Shown here: piece by piece, positions 1 through 6,486 of the stretch
How positions within the stretch are numbered: the stretch's first letter is position 1
How the letters are laid out: each line of letters opens with the position of its first letter
DNA from: an uncultured Collinsella sp.
Lineage (GTDB): Bacteria; Actinomycetota; Coriobacteriia; Coriobacteriales; Coriobacteriaceae
Direction of reading: 5' to 3'
DNA length: 10,424 nt
Assembly (NCBI GenBank): GCA_900546105.1
Contig: URBP01000076.1
Location: 1 to 10,424 of the forward strand
Position numbers and translations under genes: made by a program
Notes under the pieces: generated by a model
Databases searched by the model: none
What the model was told of the DNA's origin: nothing
What the model saw: only the letters and a program-made list of their open reading frames with translations

Positions 1-1096
1 TGTTCATGCCAGCGGCGACGGAGCTGATGATGACGCCCGTTTTGTAGTCGGAAGCATGGATCATCTGACCATTACCGATATAGATGCCGGTATGGTAGGA
101 GTTAACCACAACATCGCCGGGTTGCGGATCGGACACACGGGTCCAACCCATGAAGGTGCCGGTGGTGCCCAGGCGGCAGTAGCGGCCCGTGAGGCAATAG
201 CTTACAAAACCGGAGCAGTCAAAGCTGTTCGGTCCAATGCCGCCCCAAGAATAAGCACAACCGAGCTTGCTGTAAGCGCGCGAAACAACGGAGCCGCCGT
301 CAACGGACTGGCTCGGTGTGGAAGGCGTCGGAGCCGGAGGGGGCGTCGAGGGCTGCGGCGTGGGAGCAGGAGCGGGAGCGGGCGCAGGCGTGTTGCCGCC
401 GCCGTTGTTGGTCGTACCGCCACCATTGTTGGTGTTCTCGGTCGTACCGGCGGTATCGTTGCTCACCGTGGCCTTTTCGGCGGTGCTGGCATTAATGCCA
501 GCCTGCAGCGCAGCGTTGGCCTCGGCCTCGGCAGCAAGCTCGGCCTGCAGCTGAGAATCCAGAGAGTTCACGACACTCTGGGCCTCAGCTTGCTGGGCAT
601 TGAGCTCGTCGACCTTCTTCTGCGTCGCGGCGACGTTCTTCTCCTGCTCGGTTTGCTTATCGGTGAGCTGTTGCTTAAGGTCCTTGACCTCCTGAATGGT
701 CTGGGCCTGCTTGTCGGACACCTTGCCGTAGTAGAAGAGACGGTTGAGCATGTCGCCCAGATCGTCGACGCCCGTCAGGACCTGAAGGAGACTCAGGCCG
801 CCGGTCTTGTACTCACCGGCAACGTAGTTAGAGAGCTTTGCCTGACCTTCGGAAATCTCTTGCTGCTTTTGCGTGATCTCGCCTGCAGTCTGATCAAGCT
901 CCTGCGTCTGTGCGGAGAGTTCTTCATGAATTTGCTGGGTTTGGGTGCCAATCTGCTCGAGCTTGGTACGGGCAGCGGCAAGGTCGGATGCGGTATCGGC
1001 GTAGGCCGGAGCCACGAGGCCCAGGCCCAAAACACAAGCGAGGGTTGCAGTAGCAGCGCAGCGTGCCATGTTTCTGTGCGTGTTTGCTGTGCGCAT
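1..1096 (-). CDS. Secreted coiled-coil NlpC/P60 peptidoglycan endopeptidase (C-terminus cut by window edge)
   Basis: Reading inward from ATG at 1096-1094, the frame is open to the window edge (365 codons). Residues 1-33 form a signal peptide: basic start, hydrophobic core LACVLGLGLVAP, and an AYA cleavage site before D34. Residues from about 35 to 220 are rich in Q, E, K, A and D and look like an alpha-helical coiled coil. A Gly/Asn and then Pro/Ala/Thr-rich linker follows (about 220-265), then an NlpC/P60 domain with catalytic Cys294 in FDCSGFV, His335 in YHTGIYIG and His347 in MIHAS. Known members cut peptidoglycan stem peptides during cell separation, with the coiled coil serving as a regulatory or docking region (RipA/PcsB-like layout). 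The sequence GGAAAGGAAG just upstream is a good ribosome site. It lies 32 nt after apt and is probably the last of the five-gene run seen here. The final residues are outside the window. Confidence 0.9.
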   Translation of the reverse strand, partial: MRTANTHRNMARCAATATLACVLGLGLVAPAYADTASDLAAARTKLEQIGTQTQQIHEELSAQTQELDQTAGEITQKQQEISEGQAKLSNYVAGEYKTGGLSLLQVLTGVDDLGDMLNRLFYYGKVSDKQAQTIQEVKDLKQQLTDKQTEQEKNVAATQKKVDELNAQQAEAQSVVNSLDSQLQAELAAEAEANAALQAGINASTAEKATVSNDTAGTTENTNNGGGTTNNGGGNTPAPAPAPAPTPQPSTPPPAPTPSTPSQSVDGGSVVSRAYSKLGCAYSWGGIGPNSFDCSGFVSYCLTGRYCRLGTTGTFMGWTRVSDPQPGDVVVNSYHTGIYIGNGQMIHASDYKTGVIISSVAAGMN

Positions 1097-1128
1097 GTAG
1101 CTTCCTTTCCGGTATCTAAGGGTAGCGG

Positions 1129-1659
1129 CTAGTCCACCGTTACCAGGCTAAAGAGTTCAACGTCCTCGTTAGAAGGCGTGAGCTTCTTGCGCGGGTTGAG
1201 AAACGCAAGCTCAAGGATACAACCGTAGCCCACAAGCTTTGCGCCCATATCTCGCACCAGTTTACCTGTTGCCTCGACGGTTCCGCCCGTCGCGACCAAG
1301 TCGTCCAGAATCAACACGGTATCTTTAGAGCTGATGGCATCGGCGTGGATCTCGATAGAATCAGTTCCATACTCGAGCTCGTAGCTCTCGCTTACCGTCT
1401 TGCGCGGTAGTTTACCCGGCTTACGTGCGGGAACAAAGCCGGCACCCAGGGCGACGGCCACGGGCACACCGACCATAAAGCCGCGGGCCTCGGGTCCTAC
1501 GACCTTGGTAATGCCCATGTCGGCAAAATGCTCGGCAAGGGCATCCACCATGGCCTTCAGGGCCTCGGGATTGCCAAAGAGCGGCGTGATGTCCTTAAAG
1601 ACGACTCCGGGCTCGGGATAGTCGGGGATATCGACGATTTGAGATTCGAAGTCGTACAT
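1129..1659 (-). CDS. apt: Adenine phosphoribosyltransferase
   Basis: This cytosolic purine-salvage enzyme converts adenine and PRPP to AMP and pyrophosphate. The 176-residue length is normal for the family. The start MYDFESQIVDIPDYPEPGVVFKD carries the usual PGVxFKDI segment that leads into TPLF. GPEARGF at 55-61 belongs to the adenine-binding region, RKPGKLP at 79-85 is the flexible catalytic loop region, and VLILDDLVATGGT at 115-127 is the type I PRTase PRPP-binding motif with its acidic pair D119-D120. The start at 1659 is preceded by AAAGG about 7 nt upstream. It sits 35 nt after the MerR-family gene and 32 nt before the NlpC/P60 gene on the same strand, so co-transcription is likely. No specific regulatory site was seen. 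The identification is secure. Confidence 0.97.
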   Translation of the reverse strand: MYDFESQIVDIPDYPEPGVVFKDITPLFGNPEALKAMVDALAEHFADMGITKVVGPEARGFMVGVPVAVALGAGFVPARKPGKLPRKTVSESYELEYGTDSIEIHADAISSKDTVLILDDLVATGGTVEATGKLVRDMGAKLVGYGCILELAFLNPRKKLTPSNEDVELFSLVTVD

Positions 1660-1694
1660 GGGTGACCTTTCATGGATTGCCGGGTGAACGGCGG

Positions 1695-2579
1695 TTATTT
1701 GCCCGTGTTAGCAGACGAGCTATGCGAGGGGACGACGACCTTGGACGGCTGCACGAGCGACTCGTCGTGCGCGGTAACCGCGGGGACGCTTGCCCCATCG
1801 CTTTTAGCCTTGGTGGATTCGGAACGCGCGATCTCCTCATCGAGGGCATCGATGTCAGCGTCCTCGACCACGGCGTTGAGCGACTCAAAGACACGGTTCT
1901 TAAGGAGCGCGGTGTGCACACCCTCGGTGAGGTCGTGCAGCTTCTTAAAAGCACGCTCGAGCTTGGCGTCGCGCTCGTCATCGGAAGTATCCATGCCGAG
2001 CATGCTCACGAGAACCTGCTCAAACATCGAAGACTCGCGGTTTGCCGACGATACGTACTGACGCAGATTGCGCGGCTCAATGTGGAAGCGCGACAGCTCC
2101 GAGCAGTAACGGATAATCGGGAAATCTCGGCCATCGACGAGCTCACGGTTCTGCGGGCTCTTGATGATGCGGATAAGATCGTTCTCGGCAAGGGAGCGGA
2201 TAAACGAAATCTCAACACCGAGCATGTCGGGAATGGTCTCGATGGGATGCAGCTTTTGCTTGGTCTCCTTGGGCTCCGTCTTAAGCGGAACATCGGACAG
2301 AAGACCCACCTCGTAAGCCAACGTGGACAGGTCCGTTGCGTTTTCCAAGCGCTGCTTAATGACGTTGAGCGGCATGTAACGGGTCTTCTGCAGGTGCAGG
2401 ATAACCTCGAGACGGTCAACGTCTTCCTTGGAGTACTGGCGATACCCCTTAGGCGTACGATGAGGGGTGATGAGCCCCTCATCTTCTAGAAATCTAATTT
2501 TTGAGTTCGATAGATCGGGGTATGCGCCTCGAAGAAGGTTGACGACTTGGCCGATGCTCAGATAGTTGCGTTCGGCCAT
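1695..2579 (-). CDS. MerR-family transcriptional regulator, FtsR/Rv1828-like
   Basis: A 294-residue cytosolic DNA-binding protein. Residues 7-65 form a MerR winged helix-turn-helix: LSIGQVVNLL, then SKIRFLEDEGLITPHRTPKGYRQYS, where the RFLEDEGL and GYRxYS elements are diagnostic. The rest (about 85-294) is a long effector or dimerisation region without the cysteine cluster of metal-sensing MerR proteins. Its last 50 or so residues are polar and low in complexity. The gene starts 3 nt after the FHA gene ends, with its ribosome site inside the FHA stop region, so translation is probably coupled. A MerR gene directly after a GarA-type FHA gene and near a pgsA homologue matches the Mycobacterium Rv1827-Rv1828 and Corynebacterium odhI-ftsR neighbourhoods, where FtsR activates ftsZ. 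The family call is firm. The FtsR role is inferred from gene order and length. Confidence 0.9.
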   Translation of the reverse strand: MAERNYLSIGQVVNLLRGAYPDLSNSKIRFLEDEGLITPHRTPKGYRQYSKEDVDRLEVILHLQKTRYMPLNVIKQRLENATDLSTLAYEVGLLSDVPLKTEPKETKQKLHPIETIPDMLGVEISFIRSLAENDLIRIIKSPQNRELVDGRDFPIIRYCSELSRFHIEPRNLRQYVSSANRESSMFEQVLVSMLGMDTSDDERDAKLERAFKKLHDLTEGVHTALLKNRVFESLNAVVEDADIDALDEEIARSESTKAKSDGASVPAVTAHDESLVQPSKVVVPSHSSSANTGK

Positions 2580-2582
2580 TAC

Positions 2583-3017
2583 CTACTCACCGGTTTCGAT
2601 GCGCTCCGGCGTGCTCTCGTGGTAGATGAGCGTGAACGTACCGATCTGAACGGAAGAGCCGTCATGCAGCGGAGCACCGTTGACGATGGCGCCGTCGACC
2701 CAGGTGCCGTTGAGCGAGCCCAGATCCTCAATACGGGCGCCCAGGCCCTCGCGAATAATGCGTGCGTGGCTGCGCGAGACGGTCATGTCGTTGAGGAAGA
2801 TGCCGTTCGCGGGATCGCGGCCGATGGTGGTCACGTCGTCCTCGAGCTCAAAGGCAGCTCCGGTCTGCGGGCCCTTGACGATGGACAGAACCGGAGCGGT
2901 GATGCGCACGTTGGCCATGAGGTCGGGAACGGTGACATCGCTCGAAGGAACACGGAAAACGCAGGTAGCGTCCGCAGTCTTATCGTTCTGAGGCATATTG
3001 TTAACCTTGTTGTCCAT
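2583..3017 (-). CDS. Small FHA-domain signalling protein, GarA/OdhI-like
   Basis: A 144-residue soluble protein with a single forkhead-associated domain at about 43-135. The phosphothreonine-binding residues are visible: G66-R67 in TIGRD, S81 and H84 in SRSHA, and N103-G104 in GSLNGTW. The N-terminal tail contains ATCVFRVPSSD (17-27), which resembles the ETTSVFRAD tail of mycobacterial GarA and corynebacterial OdhI. In those proteins one of the two threonines is phosphorylated by a Ser/Thr kinase, the tail folds onto the FHA domain, and control of 2-oxoglutarate dehydrogenase and glutamate metabolism is released. Here Thr18 aligns with the second threonine and Ala17 replaces the first. The start at 3017 has AGGGG 5 nt upstream; Met8 (AAGG upstream) is an alternative that keeps Thr18. 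It lies 65 nt after the PgsA-like gene and 3 nt before the MerR gene. The metabolic target in this organism is unknown. Confidence 0.9.
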   Translation of the reverse strand: MDNKVNNMPQNDKTADATCVFRVPSSDVTVPDLMANVRITAPVLSIVKGPQTGAAFELEDDVTTIGRDPANGIFLNDMTVSRSHARIIREGLGARIEDLGSLNGTWVDGAIVNGAPLHDGSSVQIGTFTLIYHESTPERIETGE

Positions 3018-3082
3018 GACAACCCCTATCTAACGCGGCTACGCCGCAAAAAATGTACCGTACGTAATCATACCCCAATGAA

Positions 3083-3787
3083 TCAGTCTTCGATTTCGGG
3101 GTTAAGAAAGTCGGTGTCTTCGTCCTCGGGATGCGCGATGGCCTGTTTAATGGCCGCCCCTCCCTTAACGGAATAGATGATGGCGGTGAGCATGGAGAAG
3201 ATGACGCCGCCGTACACAAAGAAGATGCCGAGGGGCACCGAGCTGCCGTTGAGGCCCGGGAATACCGTGAACGTGGCGGGCAGCAGATGCCAGCCATCGA
3301 TGACGGGGAACCCAAGCAGCATAAGCGAGAAGCCGGTCATGAGCAGTGCCGTGGCAATCTTGCCGGGAAAGACGACATCGATGGGGCGCCGGTGGTAGTG
3401 ACGCACGATGAGCGTGCCGATGCCCAGGTAGATATCGCGGCCGATAATGAGCACGCAGACCCAGATGGGAAGCTCGCCGCGGACCACGAGACCCAGCACG
3501 CCGGTAAACAGCAGCGCACGGTCGCAGATGGGATCCATAACCTTGCCGAGCCACGAGACCGTTTTGGTCATGCGGGCAATCTGGCCGTCCATCCAGTCGG
3601 TGGAAGCCGCGATGGCATAGATGACAATGGCGACGACACGGTTGTTGTCCGTCACAAACAGGTACAGGAAGACGAGCGTGAGGACCAGGCGCGTAAAGGT
3701 GATGAAATTGGAGATCGTAAAGATCTTATTCGACGGGTAATCGGAAGTGCCGATAAGCTCCTTTTTGATCTTCTTCTTGATGCCCAC
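3083..3787 (-). CDS. pgsA: CDP-diacylglycerol-glycerol-3-phosphate 3-phosphatidyltransferase-like membrane enzyme
   Basis: An integral membrane CDP-alcohol phosphatidyltransferase of 234 residues from the chosen start. The family motif is complete: D64-x2-D67-G68-x2-A71-R72-x8-G81-x3-D85-x3-D89, the metal- and CDP-binding signature. Several hydrophobic segments follow (near 30-60, 92-128, 143-165 and 180-208), and the tail is acidic (HPEDEDTDFLNPEIED). Family members transfer the CDP-linked phosphatidyl group to a small alcohol; with glycerol 3-phosphate this is the committed step to phosphatidylglycerol. The frame is open up to 3913, but GTG at 3787-3785 is preferred: GGGGGAG lies just upstream, the protein begins with a basic GIKKKIKKEL helix, and a TGGATA-N17-TATAGT promoter would start transcripts near 3817, downstream of the longer start. 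The exact alcohol acceptor cannot be proved from sequence. Confidence 0.88.
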   Translation of the reverse strand: MGIKKKIKKELIGTSDYPSNKIFTISNFITFTRLVLTLVFLYLFVTDNNRVVAIVIYAIAASTDWMDGQIARMTKTVSWLGKVMDPICDRALLFTGVLGLVVRGELPIWVCVLIIGRDIYLGIGTLIVRHYHRRPIDVVFPGKIATALLMTGFSLMLLGFPVIDGWHLLPATFTVFPGLNGSSVPLGIFFVYGGVIFSMLTAIIYSVKGGAAIKQAIAHPEDEDTDFLNPEIED

Positions 3788-3823
3788 AGGACTCCCCCGC
3801 TGGTAAACGACAAAACTTTCGAT

Positions 3824-3852
3824 ACTATACCCGTTCTGGCGATGTCTATCCA
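3824..3852 (-). promoter_or_regulatory. Sigma70-type promoter for the pgsA-FHA-MerR-apt run
   Basis: On the minus strand, -35 TGGATA (3852-3847) and -10 TATAGT (3829-3824) are separated by exactly 17 bp and match the consensus at 4/6 and 5/6 positions. Transcription would begin near 3817, giving a leader of about 30 nt before GTG at 3787. This fits the shorter PgsA start and excludes the ATG at 3913. The call is by eye, with no expression data. Confidence 0.6.
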
Positions 3853-3915
3853 GCGTAAGCATAGAGAGTCCAGACATGTGGAGGGTGCCTCTGGGCTGCG
3901 CTGGATTCTGCATTT

Positions 3916-3972
3916 GTGTACATCAGCCTCCAAAAGCGACATTTTTCGGCATCTTTGGTGGCTGATGTACAC
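3916..3972. repeat. Long inverted repeat (13-bp perfect arms plus 5-bp inner arms)
   Basis: GTGTACATCAGCC (3916-3928) and GGCTGATGTACAC (3960-3972) are perfect reverse complements. After one T/T mismatch the pairing resumes with CCAAA (3930-3934) and TTTGG (3954-3958), leaving a 19-nt loop at 3935-3953. It lies between divergent genes, so it is not placed to terminate either one, and no T-run follows it on either strand. It may be a dispersed extragenic palindrome, the remnant of a small mobile element, or an operator. Only one copy is in the window, so repetition in the genome is not shown. Confidence 0.75.
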
Positions 3973-4123
3973 GTTTTGATTTGGTGATTACATCGATCGG
4001 GAAAGTTGTTGCTTTAAGCAAATGCGTGCGGGTCGAGAAGGGCCGGCGCCAAAAGAGCCCAACGGCCGTTACGGCTTCGTTAGAAACGCGCTCCACCATG
4101 GATGGTGAACCCGAAAGGTAAGA

Positions 4124-4152
4124 CGCGCGGGCACGGTGAATCGGCCCGCGCG
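4124..4152 (+). promoter_or_regulatory. GC-rich leader hairpin next to the LanF ribosome binding site
   Basis: CGCGCGGGC (4124-4132) pairs perfectly with GCCCGCGCG (4144-4152) around an 11-nt loop. The 3' arm ends 10 nt before AAAGGA (4163-4168), the ribosome site for ATG 4176, and the start codon itself sits in the palindrome AACCCATGGGTT (4171-4182). If transcribed, this could tune leader stability or translation. No T-run follows, so it is not an ordinary intrinsic terminator. The function is inferred only from position. Confidence 0.4.
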
Positions 4153-4175
4153 CCCTGAAGAGAAAGGATGAACCC

Positions 4176-4904
4176 ATGGGTTACATGCTCGAGACGCGCG
4201 GGCTCTCCAAGCGCTTCGGCCGCGGCGACCAGGCGCAGGACGCCGTGGCCGACGTGAGCCTTCATATCCGCGAGGGCGAGGTGTACGGGCTGCTCGGTCC
4301 CAACGGCGCCGGCAAGTCGACAACGCTTAAGATGATTTGCGGGATGCTGCGGCCGACGGCCGGGGAGATCCTCTTTGCCGGGCACGCCTGGCGCCGCGAG
4401 GACCTCTACGCAATCGGCAGCCTCATCGAGGAGGCGCCGCTCTACCCCAACCTCACCGCGCGCGAGAACCTGCGCGTGCGCACCACGCTGCTGGGCCTTC
4501 CCGAGAGCCGCATAGATGAGGTGCTCGCCGCCGTGGACCTCGCGGACACCGGGAAGAAGCGCGCCGGGCGCTTCTCGATGGGCATGCGGCAGCGCCTTGG
4601 GCTCGCGCTGGCGCTGATCGCCCGGCCACGCCTGCTCGTGCTCGACGAGCCCACCAACGGCCTCGACCCCATCGGCATCGAGGAGCTGCGCGACCAGATC
4701 CGCGGCTTCGCTGCGGCGGGGACGACGGGAATCGTCTCGAGCCACATCCTCTCCGAGGTGCAGCAGATGGCGGACACCATCGGCATCATCTGCGGGGGGC
4801 GCCTCGCCTACGAGGATGCGCTTCGTCCCGGGCAGGACCTCGAGGAACTCTTCATGAGCTTCTGCCGGGAAGGGCGACAAGCAAGCGGGGAGGTGGCGGC
4901 ATGA
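4176..4904 (+). CDS. LanF-type ABC transporter ATP-binding protein (lantibiotic/bacitracin protection)
   Basis: A 242-residue nucleotide-binding subunit. Walker A is GPNGAGKST (41-49), Walker B is LLVLD with catalytic E158 (DEPTNGLDP), the H-switch is H190 in SSHILSE, and the signature is the divergent FSMGMRQR (133-140). The Q-loop position reads SLIEEAPLYPNLTAREN: a glutamate (about E85) replaces the usual glutamine, which is the E-loop variant described for LanF proteins such as NukF. In that family the ATPase powers removal of lantibiotics or similar peptides from the membrane. The start at 4176 has AAAGGA 7 nt upstream; Met4 is also possible. Its stop overlaps the first permease start by ATGA, so translation is coupled. 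Codon use is extremely GC-rich, unlike the genes to the left. The transported peptide is unknown. Confidence 0.93.
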   Translation: MGYMLETRGLSKRFGRGDQAQDAVADVSLHIREGEVYGLLGPNGAGKSTTLKMICGMLRPTAGEILFAGHAWRREDLYAIGSLIEEAPLYPNLTARENLRVRTTLLGLPESRIDEVLAAVDLADTGKKRAGRFSMGMRQRLGLALALIARPRLLVLDEPTNGLDPIGIEELRDQIRGFAAAGTTGIVSSHILSEVQQMADTIGIICGGRLAYEDALRPGQDLEELFMSFCREGRQASGEVAA

Positions 4905-5671
4905 CGGGCGAGAAAGGCGGCCTGCTCGCGGCCCTGCGCGCCGAGGCCCTGAAGTCGCGCCACGCGGCACCGGTTCGCCTGGCCGTGCTCATGGCGCTTC
5001 CGATGCCGCTGCTCGGCGCGATGCCCTACCGGGGCGTGCAGATCTTCAGCGCGTGGAACTACTGGTACGCGCTCTTCCTGCCCGTGTGTCTCTCGCTCGT
5101 GGTGGCGTGCGTCGCGCGGGCGGACGCTCGCACGCGGATGCGGGGGCTTCTGGGCCTGGGCTTCCCGCTCGGGCGCGCCTGGTGGGCCAAGGCGCTCTGG
5201 TGCCTCGCGCTCTGCGCGCTCTCGAACCTCGTGGTCTTCGGCATCTACCTCGCGGGATCGGCGTTCTCCTCGCAGGGCCTCACGGCCACGGGCACGCTCA
5301 CGATGCTCCTCTGCGCGCTCGTCAACACGGTGACCGTGGCGTGGATGATCCCCGCAGGGCTCTTCCTCACGGCGCGGCTCGGCATGCTCGCGGGCATCTT
5401 CTGCCCGCTCGCCGCGCAACTTGTGGGTGGGTTCGCCTGGTCGTTGGTGCCGCTGCCGCAGCTCTTTCCGCCGTCGGCGAGCATGGTCATCCCCACGAGC
5501 TTTATCCCCGTGCTGCCGAGCGGCGAGCCACTCGCGGCGGACATGGCGCTCGGCGGGGCGCTCGCGGCGGATGGCATGCTCACGCTTGCGGGCCTTGCGG
5601 TCTGCGCGCTCGCGTTCGTCGCGCTCACGGCGGCGGGCGCGACCTGGTTCGCGCGCTCCGAGGAGAGGTGA
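4901..5671 (+). CDS. LanE/MutE-type permease subunit of lantibiotic-protection ABC transporter
   Basis: A 256-residue membrane protein with about six hydrophobic segments (near 24-42, 54-72, 94-120, 131-156, 161-183 and 222-247). After a short cytosolic N-terminus (LLAALRAEALKSRH), the segment FSAWNYWYALFLPVCLSL (49-66) resembles the conserved part of MutE/SpaE-type permeases. The extracytoplasmic stretch PQLFPPSASMVIPTSFIPVLPSGEP (186-210) also fits that family. It should pair with the second permease and two copies of the LanF ATPase to form a LanFEG exporter that lowers the amount of antimicrobial peptide at the membrane. The start overlaps the ATPase gene by 4 nt (ATGA), and its stop overlaps the next gene by 1 nt (TGATG). 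The subfamily call rests on these resemblances and on context. Confidence 0.87.
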   Translation: MTGEKGGLLAALRAEALKSRHAAPVRLAVLMALPMPLLGAMPYRGVQIFSAWNYWYALFLPVCLSLVVACVARADARTRMRGLLGLGFPLGRAWWAKALWCLALCALSNLVVFGIYLAGSAFSSQGLTATGTLTMLLCALVNTVTVAWMIPAGLFLTARLGMLAGIFCPLAAQLVGGFAWSLVPLPQLFPPSASMVIPTSFIPVLPSGEPLAADMALGGALAADGMLTLAGLAVCALAFVALTAAGATWFARSEER

Positions 5672-6486
5672 TGTCCATGACACGACTCTCCGACCCGACG
5701 CCGCACATGACTCTCTCGCGGGCCCTGCTCTCCGAGGCCCTGCGCCTGGCGCGCTCCCCGCTCACGGCGGTGCACCTCGTCTGCGGCCTGGCAGCCGGTC
5801 TTGCCTGCGGCGAGTACTTCTCCGTAGCCCGATGGGACCCGGCGCTGGGCGCGGACGCCTACGTCCAGTTCCTCGGCGCCCTCATGCCGCTCATGTCCGC
5901 CATCGTCTGCGGGCTCGCCGTGGACGACGAGCGCGCTGCCGGGCGCCTCGCCAACCTCACGGCGGTCCCCTCGCGCGGGCGCGCCGTCGCGGCGAAGCTG
6001 CTCGCCCTTGCGGCGATCGGTGCCGCCGCGCTGGCCGTGGCGCTCGGCGTGTTCGGGGCCGTGCTCGCCGTCGTCGGGCGCCTGCCGCTCGGGCCCGCTC
6101 CGCTTGCGGCCGCCTGGGCGGGCATCGTGCTGGGCAGCCTGCCCCTCTACGCGCTGTGGCTCGGTGTGGCCCTGCGCCACGGCCGCAACGCCGCCATCGG
6201 CGCCGGCGCGGCGGGAGTGCTCCTCGCGTTCTTCTCAGTGGGCGGACTTGCGCACGGCCTCATGACCGGCGAGCTCACCGGTGCCCTGGTGACGCCCCTG
6301 AGCTGGGTGCCGCTCGCCTGGCCTGCGCGCCTGGGGTCGCTCGGGGTGGAGGCCTTCATCGACGCCGCACGCGCGGCGGGCCCTCTCCTCACGACTGCGC
6401 TCGCTAGCCTCGTGCTCACCCTGGCAGCCGACGCCGTCCTTCTCGTCTGGTTCTGCCGCTTCGAGGACGGGAGGGTAGATGCGTAG
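5671..6486 (+). CDS. LanG/MutG-type permease subunit of lantibiotic-protection ABC transporter
   Basis: A 271-residue membrane protein with about six hydrophobic segments (near 33-47, 65-84, 108-138, 146-168, 174-198 and 236-261). The cytosolic stretch DDERAAGRLANLTAVPSRGR (85-104) between helices is typical of LanG/MutG permeases, as is the late SWVPLAWPARL segment. It should form the other half of the transmembrane channel with the upstream permease. The same frame is open back to 5053, but that stretch only shadows the previous gene. ATG 5671 is chosen because AGGAGAGG lies directly upstream and the TGATG overlap suits translational coupling; ATG 5677 is an alternative. Its last 8 nt overlap the YxeA-family gene. 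Confidence 0.87.
   Translation: MSMTRLSDPTPHMTLSRALLSEALRLARSPLTAVHLVCGLAAGLACGEYFSVARWDPALGADAYVQFLGALMPLMSAIVCGLAVDDERAAGRLANLTAVPSRGRAVAAKLLALAAIGAAALAVALGVFGAVLAVVGRLPLGPAPLAAAWAGIVLGSLPLYALWLGVALRHGRNAAIGAGAAGVLLAFFSVGGLAHGLMTGELTGALVTPLSWVPLAWPARLGSLGVEAFIDAARAAGPLLTTALASLVLTLAADAVLLVWFCRFEDGRVDA

Larger units (their letters stand above)
3788..4175. other. Divergent intergenic region between the housekeeping run and the GC-rich ABC operon
   Basis: There is no convincing gene in this 388-bp stretch. From left to right it holds the minus-strand promoter (3824-3852), a long inverted repeat (3916-3972), the short dyad GCTT-T-AAGC (4011-4019), the palindrome AACGGCCGTT (4061-4070), the dyad CACCAT-GG-ATGGTG (4094-4107), a GC-rich hairpin (4124-4152) and the ribosome site AAAGGA (4163-4168) of the LanF gene. 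Composition rises from average to very GC-rich across it. No clear plus-strand -35/-10 pair was found for the ABC operon; the stretch TTTTGATTTGGTGATTACAT near 3974-3993 is the best AT-rich candidate but has poor hexamers. Confidence 0.6.

Noticed and set aside
56..1132. A 358-codon plus-strand frame opposite the NlpC/P60 gene
   Set aside because: It is low in complexity, has no family likeness, and the opposite strand holds an intact signal peptide, coiled coil and complete catalytic triad.
3029..3056. Hairpin GCGGC-TAC-GCCGC next to an A6/T6 run upstream of the FHA gene, considered as a terminator after PgsA
   Set aside because: In the direction of transcription (minus strand) the T-run comes before the stem, not after it.
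3788..3913. The longer PgsA start at ATG 3913
   Set aside because: The extra 42 residues contain the promoter hexamers and do not resemble the family; GTG 3787 has a ribosome site.
4022..4108. A 28-codon plus-strand frame before LanF, considered as a lantibiotic precursor
   Set aside because: It has no cysteine, no leader-like motif and no ribosome site.
3923..4177. An 84-codon minus-strand frame across the divergent intergenic region
   Set aside because: It reads through the inverted repeat and the LanF leader, and shows no domain or ribosome site.
5053..5670. A longer N-terminus for the LanG permease (477 codons)
   Set aside because: The extra part is the LanE gene in another frame, arginine-rich and not membrane-like; ATG 5671 has its own ribosome site.
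4080..6180. Several long minus-strand frames (about 290-310 codons) opposite the ABC genes
   Set aside because: Very GC-rich coding DNA gives long antisense frames by default. Their products are Arg/Ala/Glu-rich, and the plus-strand genes have full family motifs.
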